Shown: positions 16,858 to 24,824 of the stretch, piece by piece
Position numbering within the stretch: the stretch's first letter is position 1
Layout: each line of letters opens with the position of its first letter
NCBI GenBank assembly: GCA_965229695.1
Contig: OZ245921.1
Coordinates: 3,224,001 to 3,288,000 of the forward strand
Direction: 5' to 3'
Source: JANSYL01 sp965229695
GTDB lineage: Bacteria; Pseudomonadota; Alphaproteobacteria; Rhodobacterales; Rhodobacteraceae
DNA length: 64,000 bases
Made by a program: the position numbers and the translations under genes
The notes under the pieces: model-generated
What the model saw: the letters and a program-made list of their open reading frames with translations, nothing else
Database searches by the model: none
What the model was told of the DNA's origin: nothing

Positions 16858-17568
16858 ATGCGCGTATTGCTTGTCGAAGACGATCCCACCACCTCGAAAA
16901 GTATCGAAATGATGCTAAGGCACGCCAATCTCAACGTGTATTCGACGGATTTAGGTGAAGAAGGCATAGATCTTGCAAAGCTCTATGATTACGACATTAT
17001 TCTGCTTGACCTGAATTTACCGGATATCAATGGGCATGAGGTTTTGCGCCAGTTGCGCACCGCCCGTGTGACGACGCCGATCTTGATTCTCTCGGGTCTG
17101 GATGACCCGGAAAACAAGCTGAAAGGCTTTGGATTTGGGGCGGATGATTATTTAACCAAACCCTTCCATCGCGAAGAATTGGTGGCAAGAATTCACGCCA
17201 TCATTCGCCGCTCCAAAGGGCATGCGCAGTCGGTGATTGAAACCGGTCGGATTTCTGTGAACCTCGATGCAAAGACGGTCGATGTCGATGGGCAGACGGT
17301 GCATCTGACAGGCAAGGAATATCAGATGCTCGAACTGCTGTCGCTGCGCAAGGGCACGACCCTGACGAAAGAGATGTTCTTGAACCATCTCTATGGCGGC
17401 ATGGATGAGCCGGAACTGAAGATCATCGATGTCTTCATCTGCAAGTTGCGCAAGAAACTGTCCGAAGCGACAGGCGGTGATACGCATATCGAAACGGTTT
17501 GGGGGCGCGGCTATGTCTTGCGCGATCCGATGCCCGAACGGGCGGTTGATATTGCAGCCTCGGCCTGA
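16858..17568 (+). CDS. ctrA: Cell-cycle response regulator CtrA
   Basis: An OmpR-family response regulator. Phosphorylated CtrA controls motility, division and, in some relatives, gene-transfer-agent genes. The 236-residue protein has a receiver domain with acidic pocket ED (8-9), phospho-acceptor Asp51 in ILLDLNLPD and Lys101 in YLTKPF. A winged-helix domain follows with VHLTGKEYQMLELL and the recognition region KIIDVFICKLRKKL, ending in HIETVWGRGYVLRDP. The tail ends AASA rather than the AA of the Caulobacter protein, where the C-terminal alanines are the ClpXP degradation signal. In Rhodobacterales CtrA is usually not essential. Confidence 0.97.
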   Translation: MRVLLVEDDPTTSKSIEMMLRHANLNVYSTDLGEEGIDLAKLYDYDIILLDLNLPDINGHEVLRQLRTARVTTPILILSGLDDPENKLKGFGFGADDYLTKPFHREELVARIHAIIRRSKGHAQSVIETGRISVNLDAKTVDVDGQTVHLTGKEYQMLELLSLRKGTTLTKEMFLNHLYGGMDEPELKIIDVFICKLRKKLSEATGGDTHIETVWGRGYVLRDPMPERAVDIAASA

Positions 17569-17635
17569 TCCGATCTGGACCTGACCGCCCACCGCTCCTA
17601 TCACCAAATGGATGGTGCGTGGCGCGGAGGGGCAA

Positions 17636-19885
17636 ATGGCGCAATCCGATAACAGCGGGACCGGTGCGATCAGCGAAGCGCAGGCAGCAGCCAGGCTTGC
17701 GGAACTGGCCGATCTGCTTTTGGCGGCCAACCGCGCCTATTACCAAGATGACGCGCCAGCATTGGATGATGCGGCTTATGATGCGCTGAAGCGCGAAAAC
17801 GCCGGCCTGGAAGCGCAATTCCCCCATCTCAAACGCAGCGATAGCCCAACCGAGCAGGTGGGGGCAGCACCGGCGGACGGTTTCGCCAAGGTCACCCATG
17901 CCGAGCGTATGCTGTCGCTCTCCAACGCGTTTGACGCCGGTGATGTGGCCGAGTTCGTCGCCTTCATCCGCCGCTATTTGGGGTTGGAGGCAGACCAAGA
18001 TCTGGCCTTCAGCGCCGAACCCAAGATCGACGGGCTGTCCTTGTCGCTGCGGTACGAAAATGGGGTTTTGGTGTCTGCAGCCACGCGCGGTGACGGGGCT
18101 GTTGGCGAGAACGTCACGGCCAATGCCCGCACGATCGTGGATATCCCCGAGGTTTTGACCGGCGCGCCCGAGGTGCTGGAGGTTCGTGGCGAGGTTTACA
18201 TGAGCCATGCCGATTTCGCCGCGCTGAATGATCGACAGGCTGCGGCGGGCGACAAGGTCTTTGCCAACCCGCGCAACGCGGCAGCAGGGTCTTTGCGTCA
18301 GTTGGATTCCGAGATCACCCGATCCCGGCCCTTGCGCTTCTTCGCGTATGCCTGGGGAGAGTTGAGCGCGCCGCTTGCTGACACGCAAATGGGGGCGATC
18401 CAACGCCTGGCTGAATTGGGGTTCCAAACCAATCCGCTGACCCAGCTTTGCCACAGTGCCGAGGATCTCTTGGCCCATTACGCCAAGATCGAACAGGCGC
18501 GGGCGACCCTGGGCTATGACATCGATGGCGTGGTCTATAAGCTGGATGATCTCGATCTGCAGCGCCGCCTTGGCATGCGCTCCACCACCCCGCGCTGGGC
18601 CATCGCCCATAAGTTCGCCGCTGAGTTGGCTTGGACCCGGCTGGAGGCAATCGACATTCAAGTGGGCCGCACGGGCGCGCTTAGCCCCGTGGCCCGACTG
18701 GCCCCTGTCACGGTTGGCGGTGTGGTGGTCTCAAACGCGACGCTGCATAACGAAGATTACATTGCCGGTCGCGATGCCAATGGCGCGCCGATCCGGGATG
18801 GCAAAGACATTCGCGTTGGCGATTGGGTGCAGGTCTATCGCGCAGGCGATGTGATCCCGAAGCTTGCGGATGTTGATCTGTCGAAGCGCCCCCCCAGGGC
18901 CGAGCCCTACCGGTTCCCCACCCAATGCCCGGAATGCGCCTCCGACGCGGTGCGGGAGGAGGGGGATGCCGTCCGCCGCTGCACCGGCGGCCTGATCTGC
19001 CCTGCGCAAGCTGTCGAAAAGCTAAAGCATTTCGTTTCGCGCGCGGCCTTTGACATCGAAGGGCTTGGCGCCAAACAGGTGGAGACCTTCACCCAAGACG
19101 GCTGGATTGCCGAACCGGCCGATATTTTTGAGTTGGAGGCACGCTATGGCAGCGGCCTACAACAGCTCAAAAACCGCGAAGGTTGGGGTGAAAAATCGGC
19201 ACAAAACCTGTTCGAGGCGATTGCCGAAAAGCGCGTGATCCCGCTCAACCGGCTGATCTTTGCCTTGGGCATCCGCCATGTGGGGGAGGTCGCGGCGGCC
19301 GATCTGGCCCGGCATTTCGGCACTTGGCCCGCTTTAGCCGCGACGATTGACGCCGCCGCGCCCGCGTCGCGGGCCCATCGCACGGCCGAGGCAGGCATGA
19401 TCGCCGCGCGCCGGGTGGCCGCGGATGAGGGCACGCGCCCCGATCTGGCAGGCGCGCGCGCCGCAGCCTGGGCCGATATCTCGCCCGAGGCCAAATCGGC
19501 CTGGGAGGATTTGACCGGGATCGATGGCATTGGCGCCACGGTCGCGGTGTCCTTGGTCACAACCTTTCAACAATCGGGCGAGCGCGCCTCAATCGATCGA
19601 TTGATCGCCCATTTACAGATCGAAGCCCCCCCGGCTCAGGCCACAGATGGCAGTCCGGTATCGGGCAAAATTGTCGTCTTCACCGGCAGCCTGGAAAAGA
19701 TGACCCGGGCCGAGGCCAAGGCGCGTGCCGAAGCCCTGGGGGCCAAAGTGTCGGGCAGCGTGTCGGCGAAAACCGATTTGTTGGTCGCAGGCCCCGGTGC
19801 CGGGTCCAAGGCAAAAAAGGCCGCTGATCTGGGCATAGAGACTATCGATGAAGACGCCTGGCTGGCGCTGATCGGCGATGGCTAG
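17636..19885 (+). CDS. ligA: NAD-dependent DNA ligase LigA
   Basis: Seals nicks in DNA during replication and repair using NAD. The 749-residue protein has an N-terminal Ia domain (YYQDDAPALDDAAYDAL), the adenylation motif KIDGLSLS with the AMP-accepting Lys at about 130, an OB fold with RTGALSPVARL, a four-Cys zinc finger (CPEC...C...C, about 430-460), helix-hairpin-helix repeats and a C-terminal BRCT domain (GKIVVFTGSLEKMTRAEAK onward). ATG 17636 is preceded by GGAGGGG. Its end overlaps recG by 8 nt, so the two are probably translated from one mRNA. Confidence 0.98.
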   Translation: MAQSDNSGTGAISEAQAAARLAELADLLLAANRAYYQDDAPALDDAAYDALKRENAGLEAQFPHLKRSDSPTEQVGAAPADGFAKVTHAERMLSLSNAFDAGDVAEFVAFIRRYLGLEADQDLAFSAEPKIDGLSLSLRYENGVLVSAATRGDGAVGENVTANARTIVDIPEVLTGAPEVLEVRGEVYMSHADFAALNDRQAAAGDKVFANPRNAAAGSLRQLDSEITRSRPLRFFAYAWGELSAPLADTQMGAIQRLAELGFQTNPLTQLCHSAEDLLAHYAKIEQARATLGYDIDGVVYKLDDLDLQRRLGMRSTTPRWAIAHKFAAELAWTRLEAIDIQVGRTGALSPVARLAPVTVGGVVVSNATLHNEDYIAGRDANGAPIRDGKDIRVGDWVQVYRAGDVIPKLADVDLSKRPPRAEPYRFPTQCPECASDAVREEGDAVRRCTGGLICPAQAVEKLKHFVSRAAFDIEGLGAKQVETFTQDGWIAEPADIFELEARYGSGLQQLKNREGWGEKSAQNLFEAIAEKRVIPLNRLIFALGIRHVGEVAAADLARHFGTWPALAATIDAAAPASRAHRTAEAGMIAARRVAADEGTRPDLAGARAAAWADISPEAKSAWEDLTGIDGIGATVAVSLVTTFQQSGERASIDRLIAHLQIEAPPAQATDGSPVSGKIVVFTGSLEKMTRAEAKARAEALGAKVSGSVSAKTDLLVAGPGAGSKAKKAADLGIETIDEDAWLALIGDG

Positions 19886-21971
19886 CGCGGGCCGCCCGGA
19901 TTACCTGTGGCCGCTCTTTGCCGAGCTGCAAACCCTGGATGGGGTCGGCCCCAAAACGGCCAAGCACTATGCGGGTTTGGGTGTGGAAACGCCAAAGGAT
20001 TTGGTGCTGACCCTGCCCATTGGCGGCGTCGATCGCAGCCGCAAAGCATCGATCCGCGATGTGGCGCTGCCCGGCATGGCGACGGTGGAGGTCACGGTCG
20101 GGCGTCACAAAAAACCCTCAGGCCGAGGCCCGTATCGGGTTGACGTTGAAGATGCCGCAACCGGTTTTCACCTGGTCTTCTTCCACGCGCGCGAGGCGTA
20201 TTTGAAGCAAATCCTGCCCGAAGGCGCGCGGCGGGTGGTGTCGGGCAGGGTCGAATTGTTCGACGGTCTGGCCCAGATGGCCCATCCCGATCACGTTTTG
20301 CCGCCCGAGGAAGCCGCCGCTATCCCAGCCTTTGAACCGGTCTACCCCTTGGCCCAGGGCCTAACGCAAAAAGGGGTGGCCAAGGCCATGGCCTCGGCGC
20401 TTGAACGCGTGCCGCATTTGGGGGAATGGCTCGATCTCGCGCTGGTGGATGAGAAAGACTGGCCCGCCTGGCGCGCGGCGGTGCTTGAGGTGCATCATCC
20501 AGAAACCCAGAGTGACCTATCAGCCACAACCCGCGCGCGCGAACGTTTGGCGTTTGATGAGCTGTTTGCCCATCAACTGACCCTGGCCCTTGCCCGCGCC
20601 AAAAATCGCAGACGCGCGGGCATCGCCTCGGAAGGGGATGGGCACCTGCGCAAAAAGGTGATCGACACGCTGCCCTTTCACCCGACCGGCGCGCAACTGC
20701 GCGCGATGGAGGAGATTGCAGCCGATATGGCCGCGCCCACCCGCATGAACCGGCTGTTGCAGGGTGATGTGGGGGCGGGCAAGACGCTTGTGGCGCTGAT
20801 GGCGCTGCTGATTGCGGCGGAATCCGGCGGGCAGGGGGTGATGATGGCCCCGACCTCGATCCTGGCGGCACAGCATTACGCCAGCCTTAAACCGCTTTGC
20901 GATGCGGCGGGCGTGGTGGTGGCGCAGCTAACCGGCCAGGACAAAGGGCGCGAACGGCAATCAAAGCTGGCCGCCCTTGCGGCGGGGGATATTCACATCT
21001 TGGTGGGCACGCATGCGGTGTTTCAGGATGATGTCGCATTCAAAGATTTGCGCCTGGCGATTGTCGATGAACAGCATCGTTTTGGCGTGCGCGAACGCAT
21101 CCGCTTGGGCGAAAAGGGCAGCGCGGCGGATATCCTGGTGATGACCGCCACGCCGATCCCCCGCACGCTGAGCCTGTCGCAATATGGCGATATGGATGTC
21201 AGCATTTTGGACGAAAAGCCGCCGGGGCGGACGCCGGTGCAGACCGCCTTAACCTCGACCGAGCGGATGGATGAGGTGGTTGATCATCTGCGCAAGGCCG
21301 TGGCTGAGGGACGGCAGGCTTATTGGGTGTGCCCGCTGGTCGAGGAATCCGAAACCTATGATGCGGTCGCGGCGGAGGATCGGTTCAAACGCCTGCGCGC
21401 GGCTTTGGGCGATGAGGTGGTGGGCCTGGTGCATGGCCAACTGCCGCCCGCCGAGAAAGAGGCCGCGATGGCCGATTTCATCGCTGGTCGCACGCGGGTT
21501 TTGGTGGCCACAACGGTGATTGAGGTTGGGGTGGACGTGCCCAACGCCTCGATCATGGTGATCGAACGGGCGGATCTATTTGGCCTGTCGCAACTGCACC
21601 AATTGCGCGGGCGGGTCGGGCGGGGGGCCGAAGCCTCGACCTGTTTGCTGATGTATCGCGCGCCTTTGGGGGAAACCGCGCGGCGGCGGTTGAGCATTCT
21701 GCGCGAGACCGAGGATGGATTCCGCATCGCCGAGGAGGATCTGGCGATTCGCGGTGCGGGCGATGTGATCGGCACAGCCCAATCCGGTCTGCCCCGGTTT
21801 CGGATCGCTGATCTAGAACGGCAGGCGGGGCTGATGGCCCTGGCCCAAAACGCGGCCCGTGCGTTGCTGGCGCGCGACCCCAAATTACAAAGCCCACAGG
21901 GCCAATCCGCCCAGGTTCTGTTCTGGCTGTTGGAGCAGGAAAAGGCGCTGAAAATGATCTCGGCCGGCTAG
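19878..21971 (+). CDS. recG: ATP-dependent DNA helicase RecG
   Basis: RecG remodels stalled replication forks and Holliday junctions. The 697-residue protein has an N-terminal wedge/OB domain (LDGVGPKTAKHYAGLG, then RGPYRVDVEDAATGFHLVFFHA). The helicase core follows: GDVGAGKTLVAL (Walker A), MAPTSILAAQH, DEQHRFGVRER (DExx box), MTATPIPRTL and C-terminal motifs TVIEVGVDVPNASIM and QLHQLRGRVGR. It overlaps ligA by 8 nt. It is followed by a LexA-type box that serves the next small gene, not recG itself. Confidence 0.98.
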   Translation: MASAGRPDYLWPLFAELQTLDGVGPKTAKHYAGLGVETPKDLVLTLPIGGVDRSRKASIRDVALPGMATVEVTVGRHKKPSGRGPYRVDVEDAATGFHLVFFHAREAYLKQILPEGARRVVSGRVELFDGLAQMAHPDHVLPPEEAAAIPAFEPVYPLAQGLTQKGVAKAMASALERVPHLGEWLDLALVDEKDWPAWRAAVLEVHHPETQSDLSATTRARERLAFDELFAHQLTLALARAKNRRRAGIASEGDGHLRKKVIDTLPFHPTGAQLRAMEEIAADMAAPTRMNRLLQGDVGAGKTLVALMALLIAAESGGQGVMMAPTSILAAQHYASLKPLCDAAGVVVAQLTGQDKGRERQSKLAALAAGDIHILVGTHAVFQDDVAFKDLRLAIVDEQHRFGVRERIRLGEKGSAADILVMTATPIPRTLSLSQYGDMDVSILDEKPPGRTPVQTALTSTERMDEVVDHLRKAVAEGRQAYWVCPLVEESETYDAVAAEDRFKRLRAALGDEVVGLVHGQLPPAEKEAAMADFIAGRTRVLVATTVIEVGVDVPNASIMVIERADLFGLSQLHQLRGRVGRGAEASTCLLMYRAPLGETARRRLSILRETEDGFRIAEEDLAIRGAGDVIGTAQSGLPRFRIADLERQAGLMALAQNAARALLARDPKLQSPQGQSAQVLFWLLEQEKALKMISAG

Positions 21972-21998
21972 GCCGCAAAATCTTGTCAAGCACGTTTT

Positions 21999-22023
21999 GT
22001 TCTCAAATGTTCTAAAAATGTTC
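21999..22023 (+). promoter_or_regulatory. LexA (SOS) box
   Basis: Three GTTC half-sites occur in direct orientation at 21999, 22009 and 22020. The last two form GTTC-TAAAAAT-GTTC, an exact GTTC-N7-GTTC, the direct-repeat LexA site of alphaproteobacteria. A possible -35 TTGCAT (22024-22029) follows directly, so bound repressor would block the promoter of the small gene at 22082. Confidence 0.7.
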
Positions 22024-22081
22024 TTGCATTGGGTGGCGCAAAATGAGAACAAAGCATCAACACAGACGACAGGAGGCCATT

Positions 22082-22201
22082 ATGACCCGCATCGCTGACA
22101 TTCTGATCCGCTCGCGCGAGACGTTGATTTACGATGCTTTGGGTGTCGTGGCCCTGGCCGCCTTTACCCTTGGCCTTCTGCATCTGCCCGGATTGATCTG
22201 A
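22082..22201 (+). CDS. Predicted SOS-controlled 39-aa membrane peptide
   Basis: A 39-residue open frame with a strong ribosome-binding site (ACAGGAGGCC, then ATT before ATG). It has a charged N-terminus (MTRIADILIRSRETLIYDAL) and one hydrophobic segment at about residues 20-38, so it is a likely single-pass inner-membrane peptide. It sits 58 nt behind a LexA-type box and is followed by a strong terminator, making a self-contained SOS transcription unit. Function is unknown. By analogy with SidA of Caulobacter, a small SOS-induced membrane inhibitor of division, a checkpoint or toxin role is possible but not shown. No homologue was searched. Confidence 0.7.
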   Translation: MTRIADILIRSRETLIYDALGVVALAAFTLGLLHLPGLI

Positions 22202-22334
22202 CCTTTTGATTTCTGCCTGCGGTCCGGCATGGGCCTAAGCGTGGGATTGTCCCCAATCGCCCGCGCGCCTCACTGCCTGATGCGATCCGTCTTGCCCAAG
22301 ACGTAACGCGCCCTGCCGATGGACACGCACACTT

Positions 22335-22373
22335 CCGCCGCCATCCCACCCGGATGCGCGGCGGTTTTTTTTT
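22335..22373 (+). terminator. Rho-independent terminator
   Basis: CCGCCGCCATCC (22335-22346) pairs with GGATGCGCGGCGG (22352-22364) with a single bulged base and a short loop, followed by nine T residues (22365-22373). It ends transcription of the SOS-type micropeptide unit. The 130 nt between that gene's stop and this hairpin hold no other gene. Confidence 0.88.
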
Positions 22374-22375
22374 GA

Positions 22376-22828
22376 TTAGGCGCAGTTGGCCCGCATCGCT
22401 TCGGCCATGGCGTCGGCGGTGGCCTCAAGCGACAGCAGGATCGAAGCGTGGCGGTTGCGATAATCGCGCGCGGGTTCCAGCACTTCATAGCCCGAAAATG
22501 GATCGCCGGGAGCTGCCGCGCCGTCTTTCAGCATCGCGCGCAACGCATCGCGTGCGGCCTCAACCTCGGCCTGGCTGCGGCCCAGGATCGAGGCGCCCAT
22601 CAGCGCAGCGGAGGCTTGTCCCAAAGCGCAGGCTTTCACATCCTGGGCAAAGCGGCTGATCTTTCCATCGGTGACATCCAGATCGACCGTTACGGTCGAG
22701 CCGCAAAGCGGCGCGCGCTTGCGCACGCTGGCCTGTGGCGCGTCCAACCGTCCGCGATGGGGGATGTCAGCCGCCAGCGCCAGGATGCGCTGAGAGTAAA
22801 GCTTGATCAGATCGTTTTCCGCCGTCAT
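22376..22828 (-). CDS. NifU/SufU-like iron-sulfur scaffold-type protein
   Basis: A 150-residue protein of the NifU_N/SufU fold, whose members hold or transfer sulfur or Fe-S clusters. It has LIKLYSQRILALAADIPHRG at the N-terminus, then APLCGSTV in place of the usual PxCGD and ACALGQASAALM for the second Cys motif. At the third ligand position the sequence is RNRHASILLSLEA where SufU has RxKCA, so the third Cys is His here and the Asp is Ser. Cluster handling may therefore differ from classical SufU. It ends 3 nt from the terminator of the facing small gene and is divergent from hisI. Confidence 0.85.
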   Translation of the reverse strand: MTAENDLIKLYSQRILALAADIPHRGRLDAPQASVRKRAPLCGSTVTVDLDVTDGKISRFAQDVKACALGQASAALMGASILGRSQAEVEAARDALRAMLKDGAAAPGDPFSGYEVLEPARDYRNRHASILLSLEATADAMAEAMRANCA

Positions 22829-22894
22829 GGCTTTGCCTTTTCGCTCGTCGCTCTATAGGTAGCGGCGCGTCTTCGTTTTGCAAAGAGCCCGCCG

Positions 22895-23263
22895 ATGTCA
22901 CAACCTGTCTTCGACCCCCAAAGCCTGACCTATGATGCGCGTGGCCTTTTGCCAGTGATCGCCCAGGATGCGCGGAGCCATGAGGTCTTGATGTTGGCGT
23001 GGATGAACGCCGAGGCGGTCGCTAAAACCTTGGAGACGGGGCGCGTCACCTATTGGTCGCGATCTCGGCAAGCCTTTTGGATCAAAGGTGAAAGCTCGGG
23101 CCATGTGCAGGAACTGGTCGAGATGCGGGTGGATTGCGATCGCGATTGTCTGTTGGTTTTGGTGCATCAAACTGGCCCGGCCTGCCACACCAATCGCCGC
23201 GTCTGTTTTTACACCGCCGTGCGGGATGGCGCTGAGGTGGAGTTGATGGCGCCCGAGGGTTAG
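22895..23263 (+). CDS. hisI: Phosphoribosyl-AMP cyclohydrolase HisI
   Basis: Third step of histidine biosynthesis: opens the purine ring of phosphoribosyl-AMP. The 122-residue monofunctional enzyme contains MLAWMNAEAVAKTLETGRVTYWSRSRQ, WIKGESSGH, the metal-binding VDCDRDCLLVLVHQTGPACHTNRRVCFY with three Cys and His, and matches the usual 110-140 residues. No other his genes are adjacent. Confidence 0.97.
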   Translation: MSQPVFDPQSLTYDARGLLPVIAQDARSHEVLMLAWMNAEAVAKTLETGRVTYWSRSRQAFWIKGESSGHVQELVEMRVDCDRDCLLVLVHQTGPACHTNRRVCFYTAVRDGAEVELMAPEG

Positions 23264-23293
23264 GGGCGCTGCCCCTCGGCCTGGCGGCCTCAC

Positions 23294-23323
23294 CCCGGGG
23301 TATTTTGAGCCAGATGAAGAGGG
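23294..23323 (+). repeat. TATTTT/AGATGAAG intergenic motif, copy 4
   Basis: Reads CCCCGGGGTATTTTGAGCCA followed by GATGAAGAGG, located between the convergent hisI and gluQ genes and ending just before the gluQ stop. The leading CCCCGGGG is itself palindromic. Confidence 0.6.
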
Positions 23324-23324
23324 A

Positions 23325-24167
23325 TCAGAGCCCGACCATGTGGCGGATGTCGTCGGGCGTGGCGCCTTCGGCGCGGAATTTGGCAATGGCGCGGGCATCG
23401 TCGCGCTTGGCCAGACGTTTGCCGTGTTCGTCGCGGATCAGTTTGTGATGGGTGAAACCGCGATTGGGATAGCCCAGAAGCGTTGAGAGGCAGACGTAAA
23501 GCTCGACCGAGCCAAAGAGGTCTTCGCCACGGATCACATAGGAAATCTGCTGCGCGGCGTCGTCGACCACCACCGACAGGAAATAGGACGCGGCCATGCC
23601 GGGGGCAGCCAAGACGATATCGCCGGTATAGGTCATAAGCGAGTGACGGGTCGGGCAGGAACTGCCCGCGTTGACACCGGTTTCGAAAATGGTGGGGAAC
23701 TCATCGACGAGCTGGGTGGCCTTGTCCATATCCAGGCGGATCGCGTCATTGGGCTCGGCCTCGGACATCGGGCGGCCCCGGCAGGTGCCGGGATAAAGGA
23801 TGCCGCCAGGACCATGGGCTGCGCCTTCTTGTGGGGCGGCGGCGGCGGCGCGGATATCGCGGCGCGAACAGCGGCAGGGATAGGTCAGGCCCATTTCGGT
23901 CAGTCGCGCGATAGCGGCGCGGTACTCATCAAAATGGTAGGATTGACGGCGCACGGGCTCATCCCAGCGAATGCCAAGCCAGGTTAAGTCTTCGTAAATT
24001 TGATCTTCCCATTCCGGCCGCGCGCGGGATTGGTCGAGGTCATCAATGCGCAGCAGGAACACCCCATCGGGCGCTTGGCGGGCAAAATCATGCACCAGCA
24101 TCGCCGAATAGGCATGTCCCAAATGCAGCGGCCCGGTGGGCGAAGGCGCAAATCGCGTGCGGAACAT
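23325..24167 (-). CDS. gluQ: Glutamyl-Q tRNA(Asp) synthetase
   Basis: GluQ-RS is a GluRS paralogue lacking the anticodon domain; it attaches glutamate to queuosine in tRNA-Asp. The 280-residue protein has the HIGH motif in RFAPSPTGPLHLGHAYSA, LLRIDDLDQSRAR, zinc ligands in YPCRCSRRDI and YPGTCRGRP, and KRLAKRDDARAI in the KMSKS position. Length agrees with the truncated GluQ form rather than full GluRS. It is followed upstream by a methyltransferase gene on the same strand with a 15-nt gap. Confidence 0.93.
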   Translation of the reverse strand: MFRTRFAPSPTGPLHLGHAYSAMLVHDFARQAPDGVFLLRIDDLDQSRARPEWEDQIYEDLTWLGIRWDEPVRRQSYHFDEYRAAIARLTEMGLTYPCRCSRRDIRAAAAAPQEGAAHGPGGILYPGTCRGRPMSEAEPNDAIRLDMDKATQLVDEFPTIFETGVNAGSSCPTRHSLMTYTGDIVLAAPGMAASYFLSVVVDDAAQQISYVIRGEDLFGSVELYVCLSTLLGYPNRGFTHHKLIRDEHGKRLAKRDDARAIAKFRAEGATPDDIRHMVGL

Positions 24168-24182
24168 CGGAGGAAATCGAGC

Positions 24183-24785
24183 CTAGTGTTTTCGAATCAC
24201 AGTGACGGTGGACCCCATGTCTTTCGCAGAAAGATGGGGGCCGTAAGCCTCTGATATCAAATCGGCTTTGGTCAAAGCGGCATCGCGTGCATCTAGGAAA
24301 CGCTGATCGGCCAGGGTGGCATCGTTGAAGGAAAAGCCAAGCAGCCCGCCCGGGGCCAGCGTATCAAGCAGCATCCCCAGGGCTTCGGGAGGCGCGGCCC
24401 CCAGGCTGACGACCCCGATGGCGGCAATCGCCGCATAGCCGCCTGGTGGTGCATCGCCCGGCGCGCCAAGCCAGGTTTCGCGGTACAGCTTAAGCGCGGC
24501 GGCTTTTTCCAGCATTTCGGGCGTGATGTCGGTGCCGTCGATCGTGGTGAAGCCCGCCTTGGTCAGCGCGATCCCTGACAGGCCGGTGCCACAGCCAAAA
24601 TCCAAGATCGGAGCGGTCAAATCGGTGCTGGCGTCGGCCAACGCGGCGGCGAGGCGGGCGGGGGTTTCGTAACCGGCATCGGTGACATCGGCATCATAGC
24701 GCGCGGCCCAATCGGCGTAGAGCGCTTGCGTTTCCTCGGGCGAGCGGGCCGTCCAAAGCTTATCGGAAAAGGTGGGTGTGCTCAT
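24183..24785 (-). CDS. Class I SAM-dependent methyltransferase
   Basis: A 200-residue Rossmann-fold methyltransferase. The SAM-binding motif I is ILDFGCGTGLSGIAL (about residues 79-93), followed by acidic motif II in TIDGTDITPEMLEKA and an LAPGGLLGFSFND motif (post-III). The N-terminal ALYADWAARYDADVTDAGY resembles small-molecule methyltransferases of the Williams-Beuren-type group. Substrate unknown. Located between gluQ and trmFO, all on the minus strand. Confidence 0.85.
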   Translation of the reverse strand: MSTPTFSDKLWTARSPEETQALYADWAARYDADVTDAGYETPARLAAALADASTDLTAPILDFGCGTGLSGIALTKAGFTTIDGTDITPEMLEKAAALKLYRETWLGAPGDAPPGGYAAIAAIGVVSLGAAPPEALGMLLDTLAPGGLLGFSFNDATLADQRFLDARDAALTKADLISEAYGPHLSAKDMGSTVTVIRKH

Positions 24786-24824
24786 GATCCAAAGGCTAGC
24801 AGCGGGGAGCGAGCCGCGTCTAGG

